The notes under the pieces were generated by a model. That model ran no database searches. It had not been told where the DNA came from and saw only the letters and a list, made by a program, of their open reading frames with translations. Positions 37,017 to 45,900 of a DNA stretch of 64,000 nt are shown here, piece after piece. The DNA lies in contig NZ_JAMBPQ010000002.1 in NCBI RefSeq assembly GCF_024206495.1, positions 372,001 to 436,000 on the forward strand. Reading direction: 5' to 3'. Positions within the stretch are counted from its first letter, which is position 1. Every line of letters starts with the position of its first letter. Source of the DNA: Paraburkholderia sp. CNPSo 3272 (lineage in GTDB: Bacteria; Pseudomonadota; Gammaproteobacteria; Burkholderiales; Burkholderiaceae). A program made the translations under genes and the position numbers.

Positions 37017-38072
37017 ATGGGGACAACCATTCGTGACGTCGCGCAAGCCGCCAACGTGTCGATCGGCACGGTGTCGCGCGCGTTGAAGAACCAGCCGGGC
37101 CTTTCCGAGGCCACGCGCGGGCGCATCGTCGAAGTCGCGCGCACGCTCGGCTATGACTGCGCGCAACTGCGTCCGCGCATTCGGCGGCTCACCTTCCTGC
37201 TCCATCGCCAGCACAACAACTTCGCGGCCAGCCCGTTCTTTTCGCACGTGCTGCACGGCGTGGAAGACGCCTGCCGCGAACACGGCATCGTGCCCGCGCT
37301 GCTCACCGCCGGTCCCGCCGACGACACCGTCCAGCAGTTGCGCCTGCACGCGCCCGACGCCATCGCCGTTGCGGGCTTCGTCGAGCCGGAAATGCTCGCC
37401 GCGCTCGTCGCGCTGCAGCGCCCGCTCGTGCTGATCGACCTGTGGGCGGCTGGCCTGCGCTCGGTGAACATTGATAACGCGGCCGGCGCCGCGCTCGCCA
37501 TGCAGCATCTGTTCGAACTGGGACGGCGGCGCATTGCGTTCATCGGCGGCTCGCTCGCGCACTACAGCATCGCGCAGCGCGCGCTCGGCTACCGGCGCGC
37601 GTTCTTCGAGGCGGGGCTCTTGTTCGACCCGTCGCTCGAAACGACGATCGACGGCGGCCTCGATCCCGACACGGGCGCGTCGCTCGCCATGCAGCGTTTG
37701 ATCGACGCGGCGCGCGCCGCCTCGCGCCCGCCGCCCGACGCGCTTTTCGCCTACAACGACGCCGCCGCGCTCGCCGCCATGCGCGTGTGCCTCGCCAACG
37801 GCCTGCGCGTGCCCGAGGACATCGCCATCATCGGTTTCGACGATATCGCTGGCGCCACCCACGCCACGCCGCCGCTCTCGACGATCGCCGTCGACAAGGA
37901 AGCGCTCGGGCGGCGCGGCGTCGAACTGCTGCTCGAAGAAACGCCTGACGCGAGCGAAATCCGCTTGCCGGTGCAGCTCGTCGCGCGTGCGAGCACACTG
38001 GGTGCGGCGTCATCGAATCTCATTGTCGCGCACGCCGTCCATCATGCTGCAGATGCACCGCAGAGCGCGTGA
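37017..38072 (+). CDS. LacI-family transcriptional regulator
   Basis: This 351-residue repressor has an N-terminal LacI HTH (TTIRDVAQAANVSIGTVSRALKNQPGLSEATRGRIVEVARTLGYD) with the hinge helix near 50-60, followed by a periplasmic-binding-protein-like sugar-binding domain (RLTFLLHRQHNN, AFIGGSLAHYSIAQRALGYRRAF, NDAAALAAMRVCLANGLRVPEDIAIIGFDDI). Immediately downstream on the same strand are the isomerase and PfkB kinase genes, so it likely controls this sugar operon, with a hexose or its phosphate as effector. The start ATG is embedded in an AT-rich promoter region with TACAAT at 36955-36960. Confidence 0.93.
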   Translation: MGTTIRDVAQAANVSIGTVSRALKNQPGLSEATRGRIVEVARTLGYDCAQLRPRIRRLTFLLHRQHNNFAASPFFSHVLHGVEDACREHGIVPALLTAGPADDTVQQLRLHAPDAIAVAGFVEPEMLAALVALQRPLVLIDLWAAGLRSVNIDNAAGAALAMQHLFELGRRRIAFIGGSLAHYSIAQRALGYRRAFFEAGLLFDPSLETTIDGGLDPDTGASLAMQRLIDAARAASRPPPDALFAYNDAAALAAMRVCLANGLRVPEDIAIIGFDDIAGATHATPPLSTIAVDKEALGRRGVELLLEETPDASEIRLPVQLVARASTLGAASSNLIVAHAVHHAADAPQSA

Positions 38073-38146
38073 CGCGCGCCGTCGAAAACACGCAGAACAC
38101 AGATCGAAAATACGCTGAAGCCACGTCCAAGCCAGAAGAGAAAGCC

Positions 38147-39481
38147 ATGACGATGACCGCCGACACCGCCTCCTCCGCCACCGCACAACCCGTCGCCGTA
38201 CCGGGCGTCGCGAGCTTTCGCGACCGCGGCTTCCTGCTCGGCCACGTGCAGGACACGCTGCGCTTTTACGCGCCGAACGTGCTCGATCCCTCGGGCGGCT
38301 TCTTCCACTACTTCCGCGACGACGGCTCGATCTATAACGCGCACTCGCGCCACCTCGTGAGCAGCTGCCGCTACGTCTTCAACTATGCGATGGCGTATCG
38401 CGAGTTCGGCGATCCGCACTACCTCGAATACGCGCGCCACGGCCTGCAGTTCTTGCGCGAGGGCCACTGGGACCCGCATCTGCAGGGCTACGACTGGGAG
38501 ATCGACTGGCGCGACGGCAAGAAGCGCGTGCTCGACGCCACGCGCCACTGCTACGGCCTCGCGTTCGTGCTGCTCGCTTACGCGCATGCGGCGATGGCCG
38601 GCATCGAAGAAGCGCGGCCGATGATCGGCGCGACTTTCGATCTGATGGAACACCGCTTCTGGGACGGCGCAGCGGGCCTCTACGCCGACGAGGCGAGCGC
38701 CGACTGGGTCGTGTCCGGCTATCGCGGCCAGAACGCCAACATGCACACGACCGAGGCGCTACTCGCGGCCTATGAGGCGACGGGCCATCTCGTCTATCTC
38801 GACCGCGCCGAGCGCGTGGCCTCGAACATCACGCTGCGCCAGGCGAAGCTTTCGCAAGGGCTCGTGTGGGAGCACTTTCACGCGGACTGGTCGGTGGACT
38901 GGCACTACAACGAGGAAGACAGCTCGAACATCTTCCGCCCGTGGGGCTTCCAGCCGGGCCATCAAACGGAGTGGGCGAAGCTGCTCTTGCTGCTCGAACG
39001 CCACCGGCCGCTGCCCTGGCTGCTGCCGCGCGCGATCGAACTGTTCGACGCCGCCATGGCGCACGCCTGGGACAACGATCACGGCGGCCTCTACTACGGC
39101 TTCGGCCCGGACGGCACCGTGTGCGATCACGACAAGTACTTCTGGGTGCAGGCGGAAACCTTCGCCACGGCGGCGCTGCTCGGCAAGCGCACCGGCAACG
39201 AGCGCTTCTGGGACTGGTACGACGAAATCTGGCGCTACAGCTGGGCGAATTTCGTCGATCATCGTTACGGAGCGTGGTACCGCATCCTCACTTGCGACAA
39301 CCGCAAGTACAGTGACGAGAAGAGCCCCGCCGGCAAGACCGACTATCACACCATGGGCGCGTGCTACGAAGCGCTGAACGCGCTGCCAGGACGCGGCATG
39401 GCGCCGGTCGTGGGCCGCGAGGAAGCGACCGCCGCCGCTGGTGGCGCGAACGACATGACGGGCACGAGCGGCCAGAACTAA
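38147..39481 (+). CDS. AGE-family isomerase, probable mannose isomerase
   Basis: This 444-residue protein belongs to the N-acylglucosamine 2-epimerase / mannose isomerase superfamily, with an (alpha/alpha)6 barrel. Visible family segments are FRDRGFLLGHVQDTLRFYAPNVLDPSGGFFHYFRDDGS, YNAHSRHLVSSCRYVFNYA, RHCYGLAFVLLAYAHA, NANMHTTEALLAAYEATG, HYNEEDSSNIFRPWGFQPGHQTEWAKLLLLLE and the late YFWVQAETFATAALL. The conserved histidines are the acid-base pair of the family. Since the next gene is a fructokinase-like PfkB kinase, the most economical reading is D-mannose to D-fructose then phosphorylation. ATG 38147 follows AGAAGAGAAAGCC; the first 20 residues are unconserved. Confidence 0.85.
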   Translation: MTMTADTASSATAQPVAVPGVASFRDRGFLLGHVQDTLRFYAPNVLDPSGGFFHYFRDDGSIYNAHSRHLVSSCRYVFNYAMAYREFGDPHYLEYARHGLQFLREGHWDPHLQGYDWEIDWRDGKKRVLDATRHCYGLAFVLLAYAHAAMAGIEEARPMIGATFDLMEHRFWDGAAGLYADEASADWVVSGYRGQNANMHTTEALLAAYEATGHLVYLDRAERVASNITLRQAKLSQGLVWEHFHADWSVDWHYNEEDSSNIFRPWGFQPGHQTEWAKLLLLLERHRPLPWLLPRAIELFDAAMAHAWDNDHGGLYYGFGPDGTVCDHDKYFWVQAETFATAALLGKRTGNERFWDWYDEIWRYSWANFVDHRYGAWYRILTCDNRKYSDEKSPAGKTDYHTMGACYEALNALPGRGMAPVVGREEATAAAGGANDMTGTSGQN

Positions 39482-39497
39482 ACAGAGGAACACGACG

Positions 39498-40481
39498 ATG
39501 AGCACCTGCAGCACCGGCCCGGACTTTTCGTCCGGCTTCCCGGCCTTCATCTCGGCCGGCGACATCCTCACCGATCTCGTGCGCACCCCCGCGCCCGAGG
39601 GCACGCCGCATACGACGCAGCCCGGCGCACCGGGCATGGACTCGCACTGGCGCGCGCATCCTGGCGGCGCGGGCTGGAACGTCGCGCGCGCGGTCGCGCG
39701 CCTCGGGCTGCCCACGGCGAGCGTGGGAGCGCTCGGCGTCGACAACTTCTCGGACGAGCTCTGGAACGCAAGCGTGGCCGCCGGTCTCGACATGCGCTTC
39801 ATGCAGCGCGTGGAGCGCGCGCCGCTGCTCGCTATCGTGCATCAGACGCATCCGCCCGCGTACTACTTCATCGGCGAGCACAGCGCCGACCTCGCCTTCG
39901 ATCCCGCGAAGCTGCCCGAAGGCTGGCGCGCGCATGCGAAGTGGGCGCACTTCGGCTGCATCAGCCTCGTGCGCCAGCCGCTCGGCGAAACGCTCGCCAC
40001 GCTCGCCGCCGAGCTGCGCGCGGCCGGCGTGAAGATCAGCTTCGATCCGAACTACCGCAACCTCATGGCGCACGGCTACGAGCCGATCCTGCGCCGCATG
40101 GCCGCGCTCGCCGACCTCATCAAGGTCTCCGACGAAGACCTGCGCATGCTGTTCGCCGGCAAGAGCGAGGCCGAAGCCATCGAAGCCGTGCGCGCGCTCA
40201 ATCCGGCCGCCACGCTGCTCGTCACGCGCGGCGCGCAGGCGGCCACGCTCTATGTGGGCAACCAGGTGATCGAGGCGGCGCCGCCGCGCGTCGAAGTGGC
40301 CGATACGGTAGGTGCCGGCGACGCGTCCATCGGCGGGCTGTTGTTCAGTCTCATGAGCGCCCCGCAGCGCAACTGGCGCCAGCATCTGGCCTTCGCGCTC
40401 GCCGCGGGCGCCGCCGCGTGCCGCCGGCCCGGCGCGCATTCGCCGACGCTCGACGAAGTCGTCGCGCTGATCGCCGACTGA
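39498..40481 (+). CDS. PfkB-family sugar kinase (fructokinase-like)
   Basis: This 327-residue ribokinase-fold enzyme has the N-terminal SAGDILTDLVRT, the substrate loop HPGGAGWNVARAVARLGLPTASVGALGVDNF, and the C-terminal anion hole with catalytic Asp in ADTVGAGDASIGGLL. It phosphorylates a sugar hydroxyl with ATP. Fructose is the likely substrate because of the isomerase 16 bp upstream, but this is inferred. It starts with GAGGAACACGACG before ATG 39498 and ends the operon. Confidence 0.9.
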   Translation: MSTCSTGPDFSSGFPAFISAGDILTDLVRTPAPEGTPHTTQPGAPGMDSHWRAHPGGAGWNVARAVARLGLPTASVGALGVDNFSDELWNASVAAGLDMRFMQRVERAPLLAIVHQTHPPAYYFIGEHSADLAFDPAKLPEGWRAHAKWAHFGCISLVRQPLGETLATLAAELRAAGVKISFDPNYRNLMAHGYEPILRRMAALADLIKVSDEDLRMLFAGKSEAEAIEAVRALNPAATLLVTRGAQAATLYVGNQVIEAAPPRVEVADTVGAGDASIGGLLFSLMSAPQRNWRQHLAFALAAGAAACRRPGAHSPTLDEVVALIAD

Positions 40482-40690
40482 AGGCGCCCGCGGCGCGCAG
40501 TCTGGCGCACCGCCTGGACACCGCGCGGGGCTGACACGAAAGCGCCGCGCCGCCGTCATATGCGTGTCCCGCAGCGGCGCGGGCAACGTGCTAGCATGGA
40601 ATCTCCTCCTGCTGCGGGTCATGCGCGACGCTTGCGCGCCCCAATCCACGTGACCCGTCGAGGGGAGTTTCCTTCCACGAGGAGCACGTT

Positions 40691-40912
40691 ATGGAAGACG
40701 TCAGCTACACCAAGGGGATCTACACGGCCGTCGCCTCTGTGCGGCCCATGAACGCCGGCCAGTACCAGGGCCTGGTCTCCCTGGCGCGCGACGACGGCGA
40801 GGAACTCGAGAACGCGGTGTACGAAGTCGAAGCCGCATCGGGCACGCCGGAAGAGGCTCTCGAAGAAGCCAAGGCGCTGGCGCATCGCATTCTCGGCGAA
40901 CTCGAACTGTAA
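40691..40912 (+). CDS. Small acidic cytoplasmic protein of unknown function
   Basis: This 73-residue protein reads MEDVSYTKGIYTAVASVRPMNAGQ... and ends in a predicted amphipathic helix (TPEEALEEAKALAHRILGELEL). No signal peptide or motif is seen. GAGGAGCACGTT precedes the ATG, a good ribosome-binding site. It resembles the protein at 41166 in general plan: an opening of alternating hydrophobic and aromatic residues, a middle polar part and an Ala-rich closing helix, so the two may be distant paralogues. I do not recognise a named family. Confidence 0.75.
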   Translation: MEDVSYTKGIYTAVASVRPMNAGQYQGLVSLARDDGEELENAVYEVEAASGTPEEALEEAKALAHRILGELEL

Positions 40913-40980
40913 GTCGCCGCGGTGAGCCCGGTGCCCGCTCAGGGACTGCGGGCAACGCTGCAAGAGGCGGGGGTGCTCTT

Positions 40981-41010
40981 CATGGGGCCGCACGAGTGCG
41001 GTCAACAGCT
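40981..41010. repeat. Degenerate unit of palindromic element (unit D)
   Basis: CATGGGG and TCAACAGCT flank the short palindrome CCGCAC-GA-GTGCGG. The flanks match those of the full units that follow, so this looks like a trimmed or divergent copy. Confidence 0.5.
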
Positions 41011-41107
41011 GTGCATGGGACCAGAGTAAGCGCTTTGCATGGGCCCGGAGTAAGTGCTGAAGCACTAACTCCGGCCGACAGCTAAAGCGCTAACTCTGGT
41101 CGACAGC
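41011..41107. repeat. Nested palindromic element (units A-outer and A-inner)
   Basis: Outer arms GACCAGAGTAAGCGCTTT (41019-41036) and AAAGCGCTAACTCTGGTC (41084-41101) enclose a complete second unit whose arms are CCGGAGTAAGTGCT (41045-41058) and AGCACTAACTCCGG (41061-41074). Both stems are perfect except for one A-A mismatch at the same position. The inner unit, with its own GCATGGG and CGACAG flanks, sits exactly in the outer loop. Confidence 0.85.
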
Positions 41108-41108
41108 T

Positions 41109-41155
41109 GTGCATGGGACCAGAGTAAGCGCTAAAGCGCTAACTCTGGTCGACAG
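41109..41155. repeat. Simple unit of palindromic element (unit B)
   Basis: Arms GACCAGAGTAAGCGCT (41117-41132) and AGCGCTAACTCTGGTC (41135-41150) flank AA, with one A-A mismatch as in the other units. Its 3' flank CGACAGGAGG merges into the ribosome-binding site of the next gene. Confidence 0.85.
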
Positions 41156-41165
41156 GAGGTTAGCC

Positions 41166-41411
41166 ATGTCCGAACAGCTCTTTCTATACGGCGTCTACGC
41201 CATCCACGTGCATCCGCTCGAACTGCTGGGCGCTCGCTGGGACGCCGAGTATCAAATCACGCATCGCGACAAGGCCGTACAGCCGTGGGTCACGGTCGGC
41301 GGCAACGCCGGCTTCGACGCGGCGACGCTAGCCGTGGACGCCGCGCGCCGCCAGGCCATCGCCGATATCGAACATGGCGCGGGCATTCCGAAGCCGCACG
41401 GGTTTCCGTAA
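41166..41411 (+). CDS. Small protein of unknown function behind palindromic repeats
   Basis: This 81-residue protein starts MSEQLFLYGVYAIHVHPLELL and contains DAEYQITHRDKAVQPWVTVGGNAGFDAATLAVDAARRQAIADIEHG, a short beta segment then an Ala-rich helix. No signal peptide or catalytic motif is apparent. AGGAGG lies 6 bp before the ATG and directly abuts the last hairpin of the palindromic repeats, so its expression may be affected by them. I do not recognise a named family with certainty; a distant relation to the 73-residue protein at 40691 is possible. Confidence 0.75.
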   Translation: MSEQLFLYGVYAIHVHPLELLGARWDAEYQITHRDKAVQPWVTVGGNAGFDAATLAVDAARRQAIADIEHGAGIPKPHGFP

Positions 41412-41564
41412 GCCTTTCGTTCGACGCGGTTCCTCCCGCGTCGCACTCCTGCTCTCGCCGCGCTAGCCGTGCGCCCCGCCAGCGCGCGTCGGCGCGTGCC
41501 CGCTTGTCCTGTCCCTGCGGCATTGCTACGCTCTTCTCCTTACTTCAGATCCGCAGGGACCATC

Positions 41565-42590
41565 ATGACGTCCGAGACGCCGGAGCGCTTCGCCAACCAG
41601 GAAGCGGCCCAGCAAGCCGATTCGGCATCCGGGGCTTCACCCGGCGTGGACATGGCCGCCTGCGAGGCCGAAACGCCCGCGGGGCCGAGGCGAAAAGCCA
41701 GACGCGGCACGCCGCGCAAGCTGATGATCGGCACGCGCGAGGTGCTCGTCTACGGCATGCCGCAGTCCTGGGGCGACTTCTATCACACGGCGCTCACCAT
41801 GCGCTGGCCCACCTTCTTTGCGTCGCTCGCGGCTCTGTTCCTGCTCATGAACGGCGTGTTCGCGTGCCTCTACCAGCTCGGCACGGCGCCCATCGCCAAT
41901 CAGTACCCGACGGGCTTTCTCGGCGCGTTCTTCTTCAGCGTGGAAACGCTCGCCACGGTCGGCTACGGCGACATGCATCCGCAAACGCTCTATGCGCATA
42001 TCGTCGCCACGCTGGAAATCTTCGTCGGCATGTCGGGCATCGCGTTGGCGACCGGCCTCGTGTTCGCGCGCTTCTCGCGCCCGCGCGCGAAGATCATGTT
42101 CGCGAGCCAGGTGGTGGTGCACCCCATCGAAGGCCGCATGACGCTGATGGCGCGCGCCGCCAACGCCCGCCAGAACGTGATCGCCGAAGCGGGCGCGAAG
42201 CTGCGGCTCATCCGCATCGAAACCTCGTCGGATGGCTTTCGCGCGCGGCGCATTCACGACCTCAAGCTCGTGCGCGACCAGCATCCGCTCTTCACGCTGG
42301 GCTGGAATCTCATGCACGTGATCGACGAGTCGAGCCCGCTCTACGGCGTCACGCCCGAGACGCTGGCCGAGCAGCACGCCACGCTGCACGTCGTGATCGA
42401 GGGCTCCGACGAGTCCACCGCGCAGACCATGCAGGCGCGCTTTAGCTGGTCGGACCGCCAGATCCGCTGGGACTACCGCTACGTCGACCTGATGAGCGAC
42501 GCGGACGGCGTGAGCACGATGGACTACACGCACTTTCACGATGTCGTGCCCTTCGATCGGGCAAAGCCCTACGCACCCCGGACGATCTGA
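41565..42590 (+). CDS. KirBac-type inward-rectifier potassium channel
   Basis: This 341-residue protein has the prokaryotic Kir layout: a slide helix (FYHTALTMRWPTFFASLAALFLLMNGVFACLYQL), a pore helix, the K+ selectivity filter TVGYGD at 131-136, a second membrane helix (EIFVGMSGIALATGLVFARFSRP) and a cytoplasmic beta-rich IRK domain (NARQNVIAEAGAKLRLIRIETSSDGFRARRIHDLKL, ITPET-like and IEGSDESTAQTMQARFSW). It resembles KirBac1.1 of B. pseudomallei. ATG 41565 follows GCAGGGACCATC. Kir channels move K+ according to membrane potential; phosphoinositide regulation is known for eukaryotic Kir and not implied here. Confidence 0.93.
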   Translation: MTSETPERFANQEAAQQADSASGASPGVDMAACEAETPAGPRRKARRGTPRKLMIGTREVLVYGMPQSWGDFYHTALTMRWPTFFASLAALFLLMNGVFACLYQLGTAPIANQYPTGFLGAFFFSVETLATVGYGDMHPQTLYAHIVATLEIFVGMSGIALATGLVFARFSRPRAKIMFASQVVVHPIEGRMTLMARAANARQNVIAEAGAKLRLIRIETSSDGFRARRIHDLKLVRDQHPLFTLGWNLMHVIDESSPLYGVTPETLAEQHATLHVVIEGSDESTAQTMQARFSWSDRQIRWDYRYVDLMSDADGVSTMDYTHFHDVVPFDRAKPYAPRTI

Positions 42591-42716
42591 CGGATTGTCC
42601 CGAAGGCCGTTTCAGACGGGTTTGCGGCACGGCAGGGAAAATCTCTCTCCAAACTCGCCCGGCGCGGGCAGGCTCTCGCGCGAATAAGCGGCAGCGCCGG
42701 AGAGTTAGCAAAAAAT

Positions 42717-42744
42717 TTGCGTCATTGGCGAGGAAAAATAGAGT
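42717..42744 (+). promoter_or_regulatory. Promoter candidate for indolepyruvate oxidoreductase
   Basis: TTGCGT (42717-42722), a 16-bp spacer and TAGAGT (42739-42744) form a weak sigma-70 promoter; transcription from it would place the whole nested hairpin in the mRNA leader. Confidence 0.35.
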
Positions 42745-42789
42745 CTCTTTCGCCGCCCTGCTCCGTGGGGCTTGAGCGACCGCAAAGCT

Positions 42790-42885
42790 ATGCATGCGAA
42801 CGCAGTAAGTGCTCTGCATGGGCCCGGAGTAAGTGCTGAAGCACTAACTCCGGGCGACAGCTGAAGCGCTCACTGCGTTCGACAA
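42790..42885. repeat. Nested palindromic element (units C-outer and C-inner)
   Basis: Outer arms CGAACGCAGTAAGTGCT (42797-42813) and AGCGCTCACTGCGTTCG (42865-42881) enclose an inner unit with arms CCCGGAGTAAGTGCT (42823-42837) and AGCACTAACTCCGGG (42840-42854). Arm sequences differ from the 41-kb copies but pairing is kept. It lies directly upstream of the ribosome-binding site GGAG (42888-42891). Confidence 0.85.
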
Positions 42886-42901
42886 ATGGAGACTCCCCCC
42901 A

Positions 42902-45900
42902 ATGACCGCGCGCCCCCCGTTCGGCGATACGTCCTCGCCGCTTGATACGCCGCCCCTCGCTGATTACAAGCTCACCGACAACCTCACCGCCACGCGCGGC
43001 CGCATTTTCCTGACCGGCACCCAGGCGCTGATCCGCCTCGCGCTCATGCAGCGCGCACTCGACCGCGCGCATGGCCTGAACACCGCAGGCTTCATCAGCG
43101 GCTATCGCGGCTCGCCGCTCGGCATGGTCGATCAGCAGGCGTGGAAGGCGAAGAAACTGCTCGAAGCCGCCGACGTGCGCTTCCTGCCCGCCATCAACGA
43201 GGAGTTGGGCGGCACCGCCGTGCTCGGCACGCAGCGCGTGGAAGCGGACCCGGAGCGCACCGTCGAAGGCGTGTTCGCGATGTGGTACGGCAAGGGCCCG
43301 GGCGTCGATCGCGCCGGCGACGCGCTCAAGCACGGCAACGCGTACGGCTCGTCGCCGCACGGCGGCGTGCTCGTGGTGGCCGGCGACGACCACGGCTGCG
43401 TGTCGTCGTCGATGCCGCATCAGAGCGACTTCGCGATGATGGCGTGGCACATGCCTGTCGTGAATCCGTCGAACATCGCGGACATGCTCGAATTCGGCCT
43501 CTATGGCTGGGCGCTCTCGCGCTACTCGGGCGCGTGGGTCGGCTACAAGGCGATTTCGGAAACGGTGGAGTCGGGCTCGACCGTCGACCTCGATGCCATC
43601 AAAACCGACTGGCAAGCACCGGAAGGATTGACCCCGCCGCCGGGCGGCCTGCACAACCGCTGGCCCGATCTGCCGAGTCTCGCCATCGAGCAGCGCCTCG
43701 CAGCCAAGCTCGACGCCGTGCGCCACTTCGCGCGCATGAACAGCATCGACAAGTGGATCGCGCCGAGCCCGCACGCGAACGTGGGCATCGTCACCTGCGG
43801 CAAGGCGCATCTGGACCTGATGGAAACGCTGCGCCGTCTCGATCTCACCGTCGACGACCTCGACCGCGCGGGCGTGCGCATCTACAAGGTGGGCCTGTCG
43901 TTCCCGCTGGAGATGTCGCGGATCGACGCGTTCGTCGCGGGCCTCACCGACGTGCTCGTGATCGAGGAGAAGGGCCCGGTGATCGAGCAGCAGATCAAGG
44001 ACTACCTCTACAACCGCAAGGAAGGCGCGCGCCCCACGGTGATCGGCAAGCACGCCGAAGACGGCACGCTGCTGCTCTCGGAGCTGGGCGAGCTGCGCCC
44101 CTCGCGCATCTTGCCCGTGTTCGCCGCATGGCTCGCGAAGCACCGGCCCGCGCTCGACCGCCGCGAGCGCGTGGTCGATCTCGTCGCGCCGCAAATCCTC
44201 TCGAACGCCGCCGACGCCGTGCGCCGCACGCCCTACTTCTGCTCGGGCTGCCCGCACAACACGTCGACCAAGGTGCCCGAAGGCTCGATCGCGCAGGCCG
44301 GCATCGGCTGCCACTTCATGGCTTCGTGGATGGAGCGCGACACGACCGGTCTGATCCAGATGGGCGGCGAAGGCGTGGACTGGGCCGCGCATTCGATGTT
44401 CACGAAGATGCCGCACGTGTTCCAGAATCTCGGCGACGGCACCTACTTTCACTCAGGCATCCTTGCGATTCGCCAGGCAGTCGCGGCGAAGACCAACATC
44501 ACCTACAAGATCCTCTACAACGACGCCGTGGCGATGACGGGCGGCCAGCCCGTGGACGGCAGCATCTCCGTGCCGCAGATCGCACGCCAGGTGGAGGCCG
44601 AAGGCGTCTCGCGCTTCGTGGTGGTGAGCGACGAGCCCGAGAAGTACGACGGCCATCATGGCCTGTTCCCGAAGGGCACGACGTTCCATCACCGCAGCGA
44701 ACTCGATACGGTGCAGCGCGAACTGCGCGAAACGCCGGGCGTGACCGTGCTGATCTACGACCAGACCTGCGCCGCCGAAAAGCGCCGCCGCCGCAAGAAA
44801 GGCGAATTCCCCGACCCGGACAAGCGCCTCTTCATCAACGAGGAAGTGTGCGAAGGCTGCGGCGATTGCGGCGTGCAGTCGAATTGTCTTTCGGTCGAAC
44901 CCGTGGAAACGGAGCTTGGCCGCAAGCGTCGCATCGACCAGTCGTCGTGCAACAAGGACTATTCGTGCGTGAACGGCTTCTGCCCGAGCTTCGTCACCAT
45001 CGAGGGCGGCAAGCTCAAGAAGGCCGCGGGCGCGGCGTTCGATCCGCAGGCGCTCACCGCGCGCGTGAATGCGCTGCCCATGCCGGCCACGCATCTCGAG
45101 AACGCGCCCTACGACATCCTCGTGACGGGCGTGGGGGGCACCGGTGTCGTGACCGTGGGCGCGCTCATCAGCATGGCCGCGCATCTGGAAGGCAAGAGCG
45201 CTTCGGTCCTCGACTTCATGGGCTTCGCGCAGAAGGGCGGCTCGGTGCTCTCGTTCGTGCGCTTCGCGGCGACCGACGCGCTGCTCAACCAGGTGCGCAT
45301 CGACACGCAGCAGGCCGACCTGCTGCTCGCCTGCGACATGGTGGTGGGCGCGAGCGCCGACGCGCTGCAAACCGTGCGACACGACCGCACGCGCATCGTC
45401 GTGAACACGCATGAGATTCCGAACGCGTCGTTCGTGCAGAACCCGGAAGCGAACCTGCACGCCGACGCGCTGCTCGCGAAGATGCGGCACGCGGCGACAG
45501 GCGGCGCACAACCGGCGCAAGATCCGCTTGCCGCATGCGACGCCCAGGCGCTCGCGCAACGTTATCTCGGCGACACGATCGGCGCAAACATCGTGATGCT
45601 CGGCTTTGCGTGGCAGCTCGGCCTCGTGCCGGTCTCGCTCGCGGCGCTCACGCGCGCCATCGAGCTGAACAACGTGGCCGTGAAGGCAAACCTGTTCGCG
45701 TTCTCGATTGGCCGCATGGCCGCCGCCGATCCGGCCGCGCTAGAAGCGCTCGACACGCAACGCACGGCAGCCGCGAAAGCCACGGCGCGCAAGCTCACCC
45801 AAACGCTCGACGAACTGATCGCCGACCGCGAAGCACGTCTGCTCGCGTATGGCGGCGCGAGCTACGTGAAGCGTTATCGCGCGCTGGTCGACGCCGCACG

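Larger units (their letters stand above)
42591..42901. other. Leader region of indolepyruvate oxidoreductase gene
   Basis: This 311-bp stretch holds no gene. It contains an AT-rich promoter-like patch at 42700-42745 and then the nested palindromic element at 42790-42885, which lies between the likely promoter and the start codon. Confidence 0.5.
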
